Source: Persicaria tinctoria (Eukaryota; Streptophyta; Magnoliopsida; Caryophyllales; Polygonaceae). Taken from it: 64,000 nt of DNA. Numbering within the stretch: the stretch's first letter is position 1; each line of letters starts with the position of its first letter. The notes under the pieces are model-generated. The model was not told the DNA's origin, searched no databases, and was given only the letters and a program-made list of their open reading frames with translations. A program made the translations under genes and the position numbers. This document shows, in pieces, positions 11,163 through 21,304 of this stretch. Location: assembly GCA_037127255.1 (NCBI GenBank), contig JBANSL010000018.1, forward strand, positions 22,355,175-22,419,174, in the 5' to 3' direction.

Positions 11163-14100
11163 TGTAAAGACCGGGAAATTTTATAATATTAAATTATTAA
11201 AATAGTGATTTATAATCATTCCGCTTTCAAAGATTTGAGAGGTTTGGAATTTCCGTCCTTAAGCTATTGGTTTTACTCTAAATCCTTCTACACGAGTTCC
11301 GGCATTATTTAGTTGAAATTTAAAATATGCTTTATATTGTCGCTTCCATATGCAAAAAAAATAAAAATAAATAAAATAATAATAAATAAAATATTTGGAG
11401 TTCTTATTAAATTCGGAATTGAGAATTTAAAAAAAAATATATATATATTTTTTAGTAGAGTCGGGATAACGTCGATAGAACGGATTTCGAGATTTGTTTC
11501 CGGGTAAATTTTAATTGGTATTAATGGGGACCATTCTTACTTCTTTTCTCCTCCCTCCCTACTTCAAATCTGAAGCTGCAGATTCGCATTCCAGCTTGGT
11601 CTAGCTTGGTCTTCTTCTTTTCATTTAAGGCTAAACCACACCTCACCCTCCTCTCTACTCGCACCACTGCTGCCCCATTTCTGGAAAAGGGCACTGCACC
11701 TACCACGCCAATCTGCAGCCCTGCCAAGACTCTCTTTGTCTTCTTTAATTGGAACCATTCTGCAGAGGAATCACTAGGAGCAACATTGCAACACCAAATC
11801 CCTCTCATCCCCTCCTTTTCTTTCACCAAATCAACCCAGAAAGAGCACCACAACCCTATTAGCTCTCATCTCCTCTCTTTCTCTTCCCTTTTAGCCACAA
11901 AGACCCACCATTGTTGCTCCTGTTGTTGCCGCAGCCACCAAGTCACCACCACTTCATCAAATTTCCATCAAATCACCACGCCTTCACTAAGCTTCTTATG
12001 TCGGTTACAGCCTCGTCGTCGCCGTCGCGAGCCAAGCCTCCCCTTTTCGCCAGTGACGGACCGAGCACCTTGTTCTCCTTCCACCGATTCCGAGCTACGC
12101 AGCAGCTTCTTCCTTTCCCTCCGTCTCCCCTGCAGAAGCTCCATACTCCCTCCGACGTCTGAGTACGGAGTCGACCCCAAGCGAGCAGCCCAGGAGAAGC
12201 CCGTCAGAGCCGCGAGCGCGCCCTGCTTTCCGCGAAGGTCTATTATGTTTGTTCTCGTCTCGATTCACATCTCCTTTAATCAAGCACGAACTCATGTCTT
12301 ACCTCTTCCTAGGATCGATCCACACTCCTTCCTAGTCGATTCGTAGTCAGAAGCCGCAAACGGAGCCGGGGAACTCACCTTCTAGTCGAACGATGTATGT
12401 CTCTCTTTTCCCCTCTCTTTTCCTCGCGTCAGTTCTCTCTTCCTGGTGGGTTCTGATCGGAAAACCTTGTCTATCTTCCGGGCAGAAATTGGCGAGGAAA
12501 GGCCGCCGACAGGTCAAGCTCCGCCTCCTTTCCTTCGCTTCTCCGTCGCTGCGCCTGAATCAGAGGTTGAAGGTGAGTGTTTCCTTCCTTTGTTCTTTCT
12601 TTGTGTTGGGCTGGGAAGTGGGCCGGATCCGGGTTGAATATTTAGGGTTATATCATTTGGATCCGGGTCTTTTCTGGGTTAAGATCCGGTTTTCCCTTTC
12701 TTTTTGGGTTGGGCCTAATCTTCCGGGCTATGGGCTGCTGAGTGTTGTGTTATTGTTATTGGATTTGTTGCATTTAAATGTGTATTTGTATTGTTGTTAT
12801 AAAAATGTGTCTTTATAATATATAATCGAATGAGTATTTAAATATTATCATCATATTATTCTGTTTTGTGAGATATTATATATATATTTTCTGAAATTAT
12901 TATTATTCATTTTAAGGTATCTTAACGTAATGTTATTAGAAAATGTATTTTATGATGAGTAAATATGTGATCTTGGAAATTATGAGAGGATCTACTGTTA
13001 TTAATTTATAAATATGGTTTGGTGTTTACTCTAGTTTAATACAATTTGGTAAACTATCTAAAGGGTTTTAGGTTTTGAAATAAAAATGCCGGAATTACTT
13101 TAATGGTATAAATTTACAAGTTGATTAAAGATTTAATGTTTTATAAATGGGTTTTGGCCAATTATGATTTGAGAAAATGTTTTGCATATGAGTTGACTCA
13201 ACTTGATATTTAAGAGTTGGAAAACTTTGGGAAATGAGTTTGGAAATATTGTTGGCGAGATTTATCGATGGTTTTGATTAAATGGTTTTGGTTGATGTCG
13301 ATCGTATCGGAAGGGTTTTAGAAATGGTTTTACTATCTGTTGGTTTTGAACATATTGAGAACTTGGGTTTTGTGCAAGTATGAATGTTGGTCCATCGTCT
13401 TATGACAATGACTTGATGATAGGTATGTATTGCTAGTGGTTTACTTTGGACTTGCATTTGGGCCCTTACTTGTATTATCCTGCTGTTCTGCATCTTCAGG
13501 TAAGTTCCTTAGGGGGCTTACTCAGGTTGGACATTCATGCCTGTTGTTGCATTTTATGTTAGGTGTTGCATATACATAAAAACATGTCATGTAGTATCCT
13601 GTTAGGTTGCACTAATTGAATGAGCATCTGCTTACTTTATGCGTTTGAAACAGAACGGCCGTTATCTGTGATAGTCATAGAGTCTTTGCTAGGGTCATAG
13701 GGTAGCCCAGCCTCATCGGGTACCCTGAGTCAATCGAGTCATGAACTTCCTTGTATTATGAGATGCATGCGGGCTTTATTGTGGAGCGGGTTAGGCATGC
13801 GTGCCGCCCGATTACGATGGAATGCATTCACGAGCTGGCCAGGCTCCGCCCTATCGGAAGGGGGTGGAGGTAGGAGAGGGATATGCCACTTGGCATTGTC
13901 TTGGGCCCTTTACAGTATTTTTACACATTATTATAACTAGGAGCATGCTAGTGTGTTTGACTTTCGTACTGCATTAGAGCATCTTTATTAGGTATAGCAC
14001 ATACTATGTGGCCTCAGCGAGGACTGCCGGTCCCGCATGAGTGGCTCGATCTGACTCCTTTCCCCGTTCTTTTTTTAAAGGCATTTTCTGCAGATTTTGA

Positions 14101-14458
14101 GTGCTCGATGTCTATATGACGGGGTTTCCTTTTGGCGAATTGAAGAATCTGGCTAATATCCTAACTTAGTAAAATGGTAATTACCCACTCATAATTTGGT
14201 TTTGACCGGCTCTGCCGTGGCACTTGTATATTTACTTTACTTTCGCTTTACTTTCGTTTGAAATGGATTCCGCGACATAGTCTTAGGACAAGTTAAGGGT
14301 ACCCAACGGCCCTTCGAGGTTTTTAGGGATTGAAATCCCTCTTTCTACTAATCTTAAAATGAGTTTGAAACCTCGACCCGTACCTGGATTGCAAGATCCG
14401 AACAAGGGGTTTTATCCCTTGAACCGTAACCCGGAAATCATAATTCTGGGCCGTTACA
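11163..14458. mobile_element. Solo LTR, 3296 bp, Ty3-gypsy type
   Basis: Begins TGTAAAGACCGGGAAATT and ends AATTCTGGGCCGTTACA, giving TG...CA termini and a short inverted repeat (TGTAA/TTACA). It is flanked by the perfect 5-bp duplication TCGGA at 11158-11162 and 14459-14463. No primer-binding site, gag or pol lies inside, so it is one LTR left after recombination between two. The length fits large-LTR gypsy lineages. ORFs inside, including the 246-residue one at 11606, have no domain. Confidence 0.85.
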
Positions 14459-14527
14459 TCGGAAGTGTCTTGCAAGCACTCGACATATGTGGGTATCGAG
14501 TGTCCATGTGTGTGTCGAGTGGTGTCA

Positions 14528-14839
14528 TCAAGGTGGGTGTTGTCGAGTCTTCATGAGCTCCGGTTGTGGACGTAAGCTCAACTCCGGTGCGGGTGGTCTA
14601 GTCTTGAGCAAAGTGATCCAGGGTGGCCTGAACCCTTGCTCCATCGTTCCTTGGGAACGAACGAGAAGTGCTCTAGTTGCATCTTGAATCTTCTTGGCCC
14701 TTGCACGAGTGATAGGACCGTCAAATGGAACCTTTATGTTGTCCTCAATGTCACCAGGAGTCATCGACATTTGTACTGCATCGACATTTGGTATAGTGCC
14801 ATATCTATTGATACCATTTTCACTTGCCATATTCGTCAA
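14528..14839 (-). pseudogene. Ty3-gypsy polyprotein fragment with a TRARAKK motif
   Basis: A 103-residue minus-strand reading frame contains GPITRARAKKIQ, a motif often seen near the end of plant Ty3-gypsy polyproteins. Nothing recognisable of protease, reverse transcriptase or integrase remains upstream (14840-15060). Confidence 0.5.
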
Positions 14840-15073
14840 TATAATATTATTTGTTGTTTATTCTTCTTGATTGTCGTTGATCCTTTCTATTGCAGATGTC
14901 AACTCTAACTCCTTTTTGTTGCTACTTTCCCATTTGTTTGTATTTCTCTAAGCACATTTTTGTCTTGTTTTATTTTAGTGGTTTTCTTTACATAAAATAA
15001 GTTGAACTTCTTAGTTTTTATTGACATGTTCTAATGTTTCTAAAACAGACTTGTTGCTTTTGCATGTTTCAAG

Positions 15074-15555
15074 ATGGCGATACATCAAATAACTAAACTC
15101 GGTGATAGGATGAAAGAGACATTAGACATATGACATTGAACTTAGAGGCAATTGCTATGATGGCGAGAATTGCTTGTTCACTGTTAGTTGGTTGCCCAAT
15201 AACAAGAGAGTTTTTCAACTTGTGCTGGAAGATGTTGTCAGGTGAAAGAATTTATATTTCCGTGGGGTATGCAAGTGCTCCTTTGCTATTGATTGTTAAT
15301 GTATTTATTACCATTTGATATTTTTAGAGATACAACTCCTCTTCTTTGTTCAGGAACAAAGGAAATGGTGATCCCGATCAAGAAAATCCAAAAGATGCAT
15401 ACATGAAGAGGGTCGGGAGGCCCTGTCATTCTAAAAGCTTAAAGATTGAGCTCGACTTTGTTGTCAGGATCCCAACGCATGCAACACCTAGTATAATCAA
15501 GGGCGAAGAGCATTTATTTGTATATGCTTTGAGGATTCTCAACATCATCCTCTAA
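15074..15555 (+). pseudogene. ARGONAUTE4-clade gene fragment, N-domain region, with retained intron
   Basis: From 15129 the frame reads YDIELRGNCYDGENCLFTV, then W.PNNKRVFQLVLEDVV, the N-domain pattern of AGO4/6/9-type proteins. A GT donor at 15242 and AG acceptor ending at 15353 bound a 112-bp intron whose removal keeps the frame (Arg codon split AG/G) into RNKGNGDPDQENP, the SRNNGNGSPD-like linker of this clade, a basic KRVGRPCHSK, and KIELDFVVRIP...ALRILNIIL. A stop follows at once, where AGO4 proteins continue. Just upstream of 15129 the frame is shifted by one base relative to a short plausible continuation starting at 15074. PAZ, MID and PIWI domains are absent. Because the intron is retained, this is a DNA-level copy and not a retrocopy. 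Confidence 0.72.
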
Positions 15556-16590
15556 TCATTAAATGTATAAGTGAAATATTTTGGTTTTCATGGAGAATGG
15601 CCTCTTTAACGCTAAGAATAACTTTTGTGATGTTTTAGTGCTCAATTTTGTACAATATATACGATCATTTCCTATTCAAAAATTATATTTGCCAACATAT
15701 TATTCTTCCTTTCACCTTGTTGCTACATTATTTAGTCTTCAGATTAAAGAACTTTAATATGATGTTATTGTCTGGATATGAATTTTTATAATATTGCTGA
15801 AATAAATAAGGTTTTTACCTACTAGCTAAAAATTCTGATCACGTACTATTTACCACTATCAAGGTGACTGATTTTTATTAACACTAGTAAGGTGGCAAAG
15901 TGACGCGCAACTGTTGTGCTCAAGGTCAGTATAATCATAACGGTGTTGAAGGTCAACACAATTATAACAATGTTGATGGTTAGTACCATTATAAAATATC
16001 TGGATCTTTGATTTATAAAGAAAATTACCATTATCCAACATTTGGGGACGGCCCAAGCCAAGTTCAATCGGTAGGAAAAGAATGGCAAATAACTGATTTT
16101 TCACACATTAAAATTATATTGTTTGTTAATGTAAAAAGGAATAAAATCGGAAAGGTTTGCAATTAAAACCACCCATCATCATCATCAATAAAAAAAACTA
16201 CCCAATTTCACCAATTAATGATGCAAACAAAATCAACCATGATACGGGGTGATGCCACAGCACAAATGTCCCACTTTGGGCAAGACTCCCCTTCATCGCC
16301 ACCACGATCATCAACCACTCCTATGAATTCCCGCCTTCATTGCCACCATGTTCGTCGAATTCACAATAAAATCCACGTTAGAGTATGTACCGATGCAATC
16401 AACCTATTGCTACATACGTGATGACTCTTATACGGAATTGGCAATATAGTAAAATCTAACCCCGAGCAACGAAATTGAAGAGACCGAGTTGGAAAGTGAG
16501 AATTGTTATGACTAATTGTGTAGAGTATCAAAGAAGGGAACAAGGAGAGATGAATGTGATTGAAGAAGGAAAGAGAGGGGAGAGTCGTCA
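15556..16590. other. Non-coding, no gene seen
   Basis: AT-rich sequence with no recognisable domain. A short imperfect repeat (AAGGTCAGTATAATCATAAC and AAGGTCAACACAATTATAAC) lies at about 15923-15982. Confidence 0.4.
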
Positions 16591-16591
16591 T

Positions 16592-16690
16592 TGAAGAACT
16601 TGGTTGTATCTGTTTCACGCTTCTATAAGAAGATGCACTTGTCTTGCTAACGGTCATGTGTGAAGAACTTGGTTGTATCTGTTTCACGCT
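16592..16690. repeat. Short direct duplication, 69-bp period
   Basis: A 30-base stretch beginning TGAAGAACTTGGTTGTATCT occurs at 16592 and again at 16661. Confidence 0.9.
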
Positions 16691-16762
16691 CCTAGATCTG
16701 GTGTCTTGCCAGGCGTCGATACTCCCTTATCATGTGTGAGGACGGTTAGAAGCGTTTTTTAA

Positions 16763-17246
16763 TGTTGGAAATAATGCTTAAATAAAGGTTTTATAAAGGG
16801 TTTTAATTTTCGCAATCTTATCCATATTAAAACGAAAAAGGAAAAATGTTGTTTAACTAGTTTTTGAGGTTTTTCCTCAAGTAAGAAGGTGGGTTGGAGA
16901 GTGGGAGTGAACACACGTTGTTGCCTCATCTTAAAATAGAGTTTTTAGGGTTTTAAGAAAGGGTGTGCGTTTCCTATCTTCCTCCTCCTTCCATATGTGA
17001 AAATGGTTTTGAGCTCCTAGAAAGATTCCAAACCTATTTTTGCGAGTGCACGCGATTGGAGGTGCTGTATAACCTTGGGGGGCAATGCCATAATCTGACT
17101 TGCACCGTGGTTGAGGCGAAATCGCTTCTAAGGCAGTGGGTTCGGATATACACCACGCCACAACAATTCGTGTTTTCATATTAGTCTTTCACTTTGATTT
17201 GATGTGTTTTAATCAAATTGAATATTGTTGAAGGTTTTTACTAGCA
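16763..17246 (+). mobile_element. 5' LTR of an old Ty1-copia element
   Basis: Starts TGTTGGAAATAATGCTTAAA and matches 29141-29627 along its length with scattered substitutions and indels. Ends near CTAGCA. No standard primer-binding site follows and no target duplication could be matched, so the distal boundary is approximate. Confidence 0.7.
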
Positions 17247-17615
17247 ATTTAGAAGCGATTTGATGTTAGTAATTACCGGTTGTTGATCAAATGATCAGAT
17301 GAAAAGAAATGGAGTGAGAAAGAACAGTAAGATGTTAGGGTTTTCTTCCAAAGGAACGGCTGACCATCGCTCCACATCTATCGTCGCCGACCCTAAGGCG
17401 AAAGATGATAATTGCAGAAGAGTGGTGAGATCGAGAGGATCGAGGATCAAAACTTCCCAAATGAGTGGGTTTTGCTGGGGCTATTCGTCGACACCGGACA
17501 TGTCTTTCGTAGACACCCGCAGAATTCAACAATTCAGCTCTTGAACTTCATCGACACCTGTTGGACAATAATTCATATTTCAAATATATGAAAATGTGGT
17601 TTGGGATAAATAGTG

Positions 17616-17738
17616 GAATGTTCCGGAAGAATGTGGAATGTAGCGGAAGTTCCCGGAACATGGTGGAATATTCTAGAAGCATATGGAAGAGTATGGAAGA
17701 TTCCGGAAGTGTGTGGAACCTTATGGAAGGTTCCGGAA
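17616..17738 (+). promoter_or_regulatory. Cluster of four perfect heat-shock elements in the LTR
   Basis: GAATGTTCCGGAA 17616-17628, GAATATTCTAGAA 17666-17678, GAAGATTCCGGAA 17696-17708 and GAAGGTTCCGGAA 17726-17738 each fit nGAAnnTTCnnGAAn, the three-unit site bound by heat-shock factor trimers. They lie 160-282 bp upstream of the TATA box. Imperfect GAA/TTC units fill the gaps. Similar sites in the LTR of Arabidopsis ONSEN drive heat-induced transcription (established knowledge); heat response here is inference. Confidence 0.85.
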
Positions 17739-17897
17739 CCGTGAAGAGTCTAGGTGTGTCTAGACTTGTCTAGAGTTCTCCGGAAGCTTGGAGAACCTTA
17801 GGAAGATGTATGGAAGAGTCTAGAATGATAGGGATGATTCTAGTGTTGGAGTATTCTAGAGATGTTCTAGATGCTCCTTGTAAGGGATGTCATGGCC

Positions 17898-17907
17898 TAT
17901 ATAAATA
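17898..17907 (+). promoter_or_regulatory. TATA box of the 5' LTR
   Basis: TATATAAATA between CC and GG, centred downstream of the heat-shock element cluster. The same sequence is present in the 3' LTR at 20003-20012. Confidence 0.8.
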
Positions 17908-18164
17908 GGCTTAGTAGTGTGTGAGTAAAGTGCGAGTCTTCTCAAGTTGTGTAGTGAGTGGAGTTGTGAGTCGAGTGAATCCTCACAAAGTGAAGTGTGA
18001 GTGAGTTGGTCAAGAGTGGTGAGTGTTGGTGAGAGTCTTGTATAGTGTGAGAGTTGTACAAAATACTTTTGTACATTAATACAAGTCCTCTTTTGTAAGA
18101 AGAGCTTGTCCATCCGAGTCGCACACGTGATCGAGTGATTAGCTACCCGTGTTTTCCCCAACAG

Positions 18165-18176
18165 TGGTATCAGAGC
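18165..18176 (+). other. Primer-binding site, initiator tRNA-Met
   Basis: TGGTATCAGAGC one base after the 5' LTR, the standard plant copia primer-binding site. Confidence 0.95.
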
Positions 18177-18248
18177 GAGGTTGCGAAGGTCGTCGGAGTC
18201 GGAAAATCGGTGTAGCATTTGTTGGTGGAAGGATTCCGTGTAGACACG

Positions 18249-19649
18249 ATGGCGTCGAGTGTGATGAAGACGTTCGAGATCCCACTCTTTGATGGAAAGA
18301 CCAACTTCACGATGTGGCAGAGTACGATTCAAGACGTAATGGTGCAGCAAGGTCTTGATCAAGCTCTTGAGGAGGAGAAACCCACATCCATGAGCGAGAG
18401 AGAGTGGAGTAGACTCCAGAAGAAGGCGGTGAGTACCATCCGGTTAGCGCTTGCTCCCGAGATCAAGTCTAGTGTGATGAAGGAGACCACGCCAAAGGCG
18501 TTGTGGGATAAGCTCGAGAGCATTTACGCGTCGAAGTCGTTGATGAACCGGTTATGCTTGAAGATGGAGTTATACTCGCTCAGGATGGAGGAAGGAGGTA
18601 ACCTTCATGACCACATTAACTCTTTTAATCAACTAGTATGTCAGTTGATGAATGCGGATGATAATATTAAGGATGAGGAGCAAGCATTACTGTTGTTAGC
18701 GTCATTACCGAGGTCCTACAAGCCTTTGGTGCAGACGTTGCTTGTAGGAAGGACGACTCTCACTCTAGAGGAGGTAACGGCTGTGTTACGAGAGAGTGAG
18801 AGGATGACGAAGAATGACGCTCTCAACACGGGAGAGGATCGCATACTAGTTGCGGAGAATCGAGAGCGAGGGAGGAGCCAGTCAAGGGGGAATGATCACC
18901 AGAGGTGGAGATCCGGATCACGTCCACGTCGTGACCCAAATAGTGTAGAGTGGAGGAACGGTGACCCGAAATGGAGTTCCCAGTCATATCAACGGCGAGA
19001 TCTTAGTGACGTGGAATGCTATTATTGTGGGGAGAAGGGTCACATACAAGTGAGGTGTCCGCAATTCAGGGAGGACGTGAAGATGTTGAGAAAGACGTCC
19101 TTGCGGAAGAATGATGATGGCTCTCAAACGAATGAGGTCAGTGCGGTTGATGGTGAAGTTGGTGGTTATGAGGAGGTGTACTTAGCAACGAGTGAAGAGG
19201 TTGCTAAGTCAGAGTGGGTGATGGATAATGCCGCGTCGATGCATATTTGTAGGGATCAAGCGTTATTTGACACCTTGAAGACTGATGGAGAGTTTGGCCA
19301 TTGCAACTTAGCAAGTGGAGAGAAGCTGAGAGTCGAAGGTATTGGGAGCGTGAGGATGAGGCTCCAAAACGGTGCAAGCCACACTCTTCACAATGTGAGG
19401 TATGTGCCATCAAGTAAGGTTAACTTATTGTCATTGGGTAGGATGACTTCGGAGGGATACGAGTATGTTGGCACGAAGAGTTGGTGCAAGGTGTTTAAGG
19501 GAAGACGCTTGATCATGCAAGGCAGGAAGAATGGGAAGAACATTTGTTTCTTCGAAGGACAAGTCGTGCAAAGGAGATATCACGACAAAGAGATCAAGAT
19601 GCAGAAGAAAGTGCGATTTAAGGATGAGGTGGAGATATTTGAAATATGA
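18249..19649 (+). CDS. Ty1-copia Gag-protease protein (no pol)
   Basis: 466 residues, uninterrupted. Residues 8-200 form the Gag (UBN2-like) domain beginning FEIPLFDGKTNFTMWQ. A basic Arg/Ser-rich stretch follows (205-250), then a CCHC zinc knuckle at 257-270 (C-X2-C-X4-H-X4-C). A retroviral-type aspartic protease region begins at 323 (WVMDNAAS) and runs into the conserved VRYVPSSKVNLLSLG block (384-398). The catalytic D-S/T-G is D-N-A here, so proteolytic activity is doubtful. The protein ends with a basic tail (RRYHDKEIKMQKKVRFKDEV) just before the polypurine tract, as if the pre-integrase region had been joined to the 3' end by deletion. I chose the ATG at 18249, not the in-frame one at 18219, because the conserved Gag start follows it directly. 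Confidence 0.9.
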   Translation: MASSVMKTFEIPLFDGKTNFTMWQSTIQDVMVQQGLDQALEEEKPTSMSEREWSRLQKKAVSTIRLALAPEIKSSVMKETTPKALWDKLESIYASKSLMNRLCLKMELYSLRMEEGGNLHDHINSFNQLVCQLMNADDNIKDEEQALLLLASLPRSYKPLVQTLLVGRTTLTLEEVTAVLRESERMTKNDALNTGEDRILVAENRERGRSQSRGNDHQRWRSGSRPRRDPNSVEWRNGDPKWSSQSYQRRDLSDVECYYCGEKGHIQVRCPQFREDVKMLRKTSLRKNDDGSQTNEVSAVDGEVGGYEEVYLATSEEVAKSEWVMDNAASMHICRDQALFDTLKTDGEFGHCNLASGEKLRVEGIGSVRMRLQNGASHTLHNVRYVPSSKVNLLSLGRMTSEGYEYVGTKSWCKVFKGRRLIMQGRKNGKNICFFEGQVVQRRYHDKEIKMQKKVRFKDEVEIFEI

Positions 19650-19650
19650 A

Positions 19651-19663
19651 TTAAGGGGGGAAT
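19651..19663 (+). other. Polypurine tract of the gag-protease copia
   Basis: TTAAGGGGGGAAT immediately before the 3' LTR; it directly follows the stop codon of the ORF. Confidence 0.85.
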
Positions 19664-20269
19664 TGTTGGACAATAATTCATATTTCAAATATATGAAAAT
19701 GTGGTTTGGGATAAATAGTGGAATGTTCCGGAAGAATGTGGAATGTAGCGGAAGTTCCCGGAACATGGTGGAATATTCTAGAAGCATATGGAAGAGTATG
19801 GAAGATTCCGGAAGTGTGTGGAACCTTATGGAAGGTTCCGGAACCGTGAAGAGTCTAGGTGTGTCTAGACTTGTCTAGAGTTCTCCGGAAGCTTGGAGAA
19901 CCTTAGGAAGATGTATGGAAGAGTCTAGAATGATAGGGATGATTCTAGTGTTGGAGTATTCTAGAGATGTTCTAGATGCTCCTTGTAAGGGATGTCATGG
20001 CCTATATAAATAGGCTTAGTAGTGTGTGAGTAAAGTGCGAGTCTTCTCAAGTTGTGTAGTGAGTGGAGTTGTGAGTCGAGTGAATCCTCACAAAGTGAAG
20101 TGTGAGTGAGTTGGTCAAGAGTGGTGAGTGTTGGTGAGAGTCTTGTATAGTGTGAGAGTTGTACAAAATACTTTTGTACATTAATACAAGTCCTCTTTTG
20201 TAAGAAGAGCTTGTCCATCCGAGTCGCACACGTGATCGAGTGATTAGCTACCCCGGTTTTTCCCCAACA
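19664..20269 (+). repeat. 3' LTR of the gag-protease copia, 606 bp
   Basis: Same as the 5' LTR, including the four heat-shock elements (19721-19843). As a promoter it would read out into 20270 and beyond. Confidence 0.95.
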
Positions 20270-20274
20270 ACACC

Positions 20275-21304
20275 GTTGCAATCGATAGTTGCTTGCTGAA
20301 CGCTCGTTCAGTAGACTGTGGATAAGGACGTGGGTTTGGGGCTTGGCCTCATGCTTGCACCCGTATAACATTAATTAGCTTTTGCTCAGGAAGAAACAGA
20401 AAACCAAGGTCACATGTAGTTCGACCCACCGCTAAAATTCTGAGAAGTTTGTTGCCTTGTTTTGTTGATTTGATGGGCAGATTCAGTCCGGCCCCTGATC
20501 GATTATATCATAGAGAGCAAACCAAAGAATCAGGGAACACGACAGAGGAGATGAGAAGTGTCGGTGCTATCAATTCCCTCTACGGCCCAAAGTCTTGACT
20601 GCATCACCTGATTGAAGTGTTCGATTCAGGCTCAGCGTCTTTGCTGGTTCACAGTTGGATATAAGAGGGGACAAACTCGGTAGATCAACTCATCCATTGC
20701 GATACATTAAGCGAGAGGGATCACTTTGGTGGAATCACTACCGGTAGTGAACACGAGGATGTGGATCGGTGAACACCACGAGTTAATTGAGGCAATTCAT
20801 TATCTCTGCCGATTACATTCTTTCAATGAAAGCATCTTGGCGTTGTGATGACGTACTACATAAAATTATTGAGTACGACACGACCGACGGATGGGCATTC
20901 CTTAGTGCATCAACTCCACATCAGGCAATAAAGTTTCATCCTTTAATTGGATGAGCGATTACAAGGAGACTTCAGCGCTCACGAGTGCTAGAGTCGACTT
21001 GAAGAAGACGCTAGAAGCATGTGTTTAAGGTGGACCTGCGTGGATCAAGCTGAACGAGGGCGAGCGTTGTGTAAATCAGTGCTCTTGTCTTCATCAATGG
21101 AGCAGGTCAACTGATGACCTTGGAGAGCAAGAGGAGAGTTGTGATGTCTGAGTTATTCTAGACGCTCACTGAGAATCAGCTTGAGTGTGAGATCTAAAAG
21201 CTACATGATGGGAAGAAGAGGTAATTTGGTTAGTCAATGGCTCAATTAATTAATTTTTTTTTAATTAATTAAGCATATATATATATATATATTACAATAT
21301 GGGG
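20275..21304. other. Unassigned interior of the old copia, no domain recognised
   Basis: Low-similarity sequence between the inner copia and the CACTA-like element. No conserved motif or long ORF in any frame; probably decayed internal sequence of the enclosing element or of another insert. Confidence 0.4.

Larger units (their letters stand above)
17559..18163 (+). repeat. 5' LTR of the gag-protease copia, 605 bp
   Basis: TGTTGGACAATAATTC to TTTTCCCCAACA. Contains four perfect GAAnnTTCnnGAA heat-shock elements (17616-17738) and a TATA box (17898-17907). A run of AGTG/GAGTT-rich sequence follows the TATA box as leader. Confidence 0.95.
17559..20269 (+). mobile_element. Young non-autonomous Ty1-copia element (gag-protease only), 2711 bp
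   Basis: Complete structure: 5' LTR 17559-18163, primer-binding site TGGTATCAGAGC 18165-18176, one ORF 18249-19649, polypurine tract TTAAGGGGGGAAT 19651-19663, 3' LTR 19664-20269, and a perfect ACACC duplication at 17554-17558 and 20270-20274. The LTRs agree throughout except for a few bases close to their 3' ends (CCCGTG versus CCCCGGT), so insertion was recent. There is no integrase, reverse transcriptase or RNase H. This architecture matches terminal-repeat retrotransposons with a GAG domain (TR-GAG). It must use enzymes of a related autonomous copia. Confidence 0.95.

Noticed and set aside
11606..12346. 246-residue plus-strand ORF and overlapping ORFs
   Set aside because: Lies wholly in the solo LTR, CT-rich composition, no domain, and equally long ORFs exist on the other strand.
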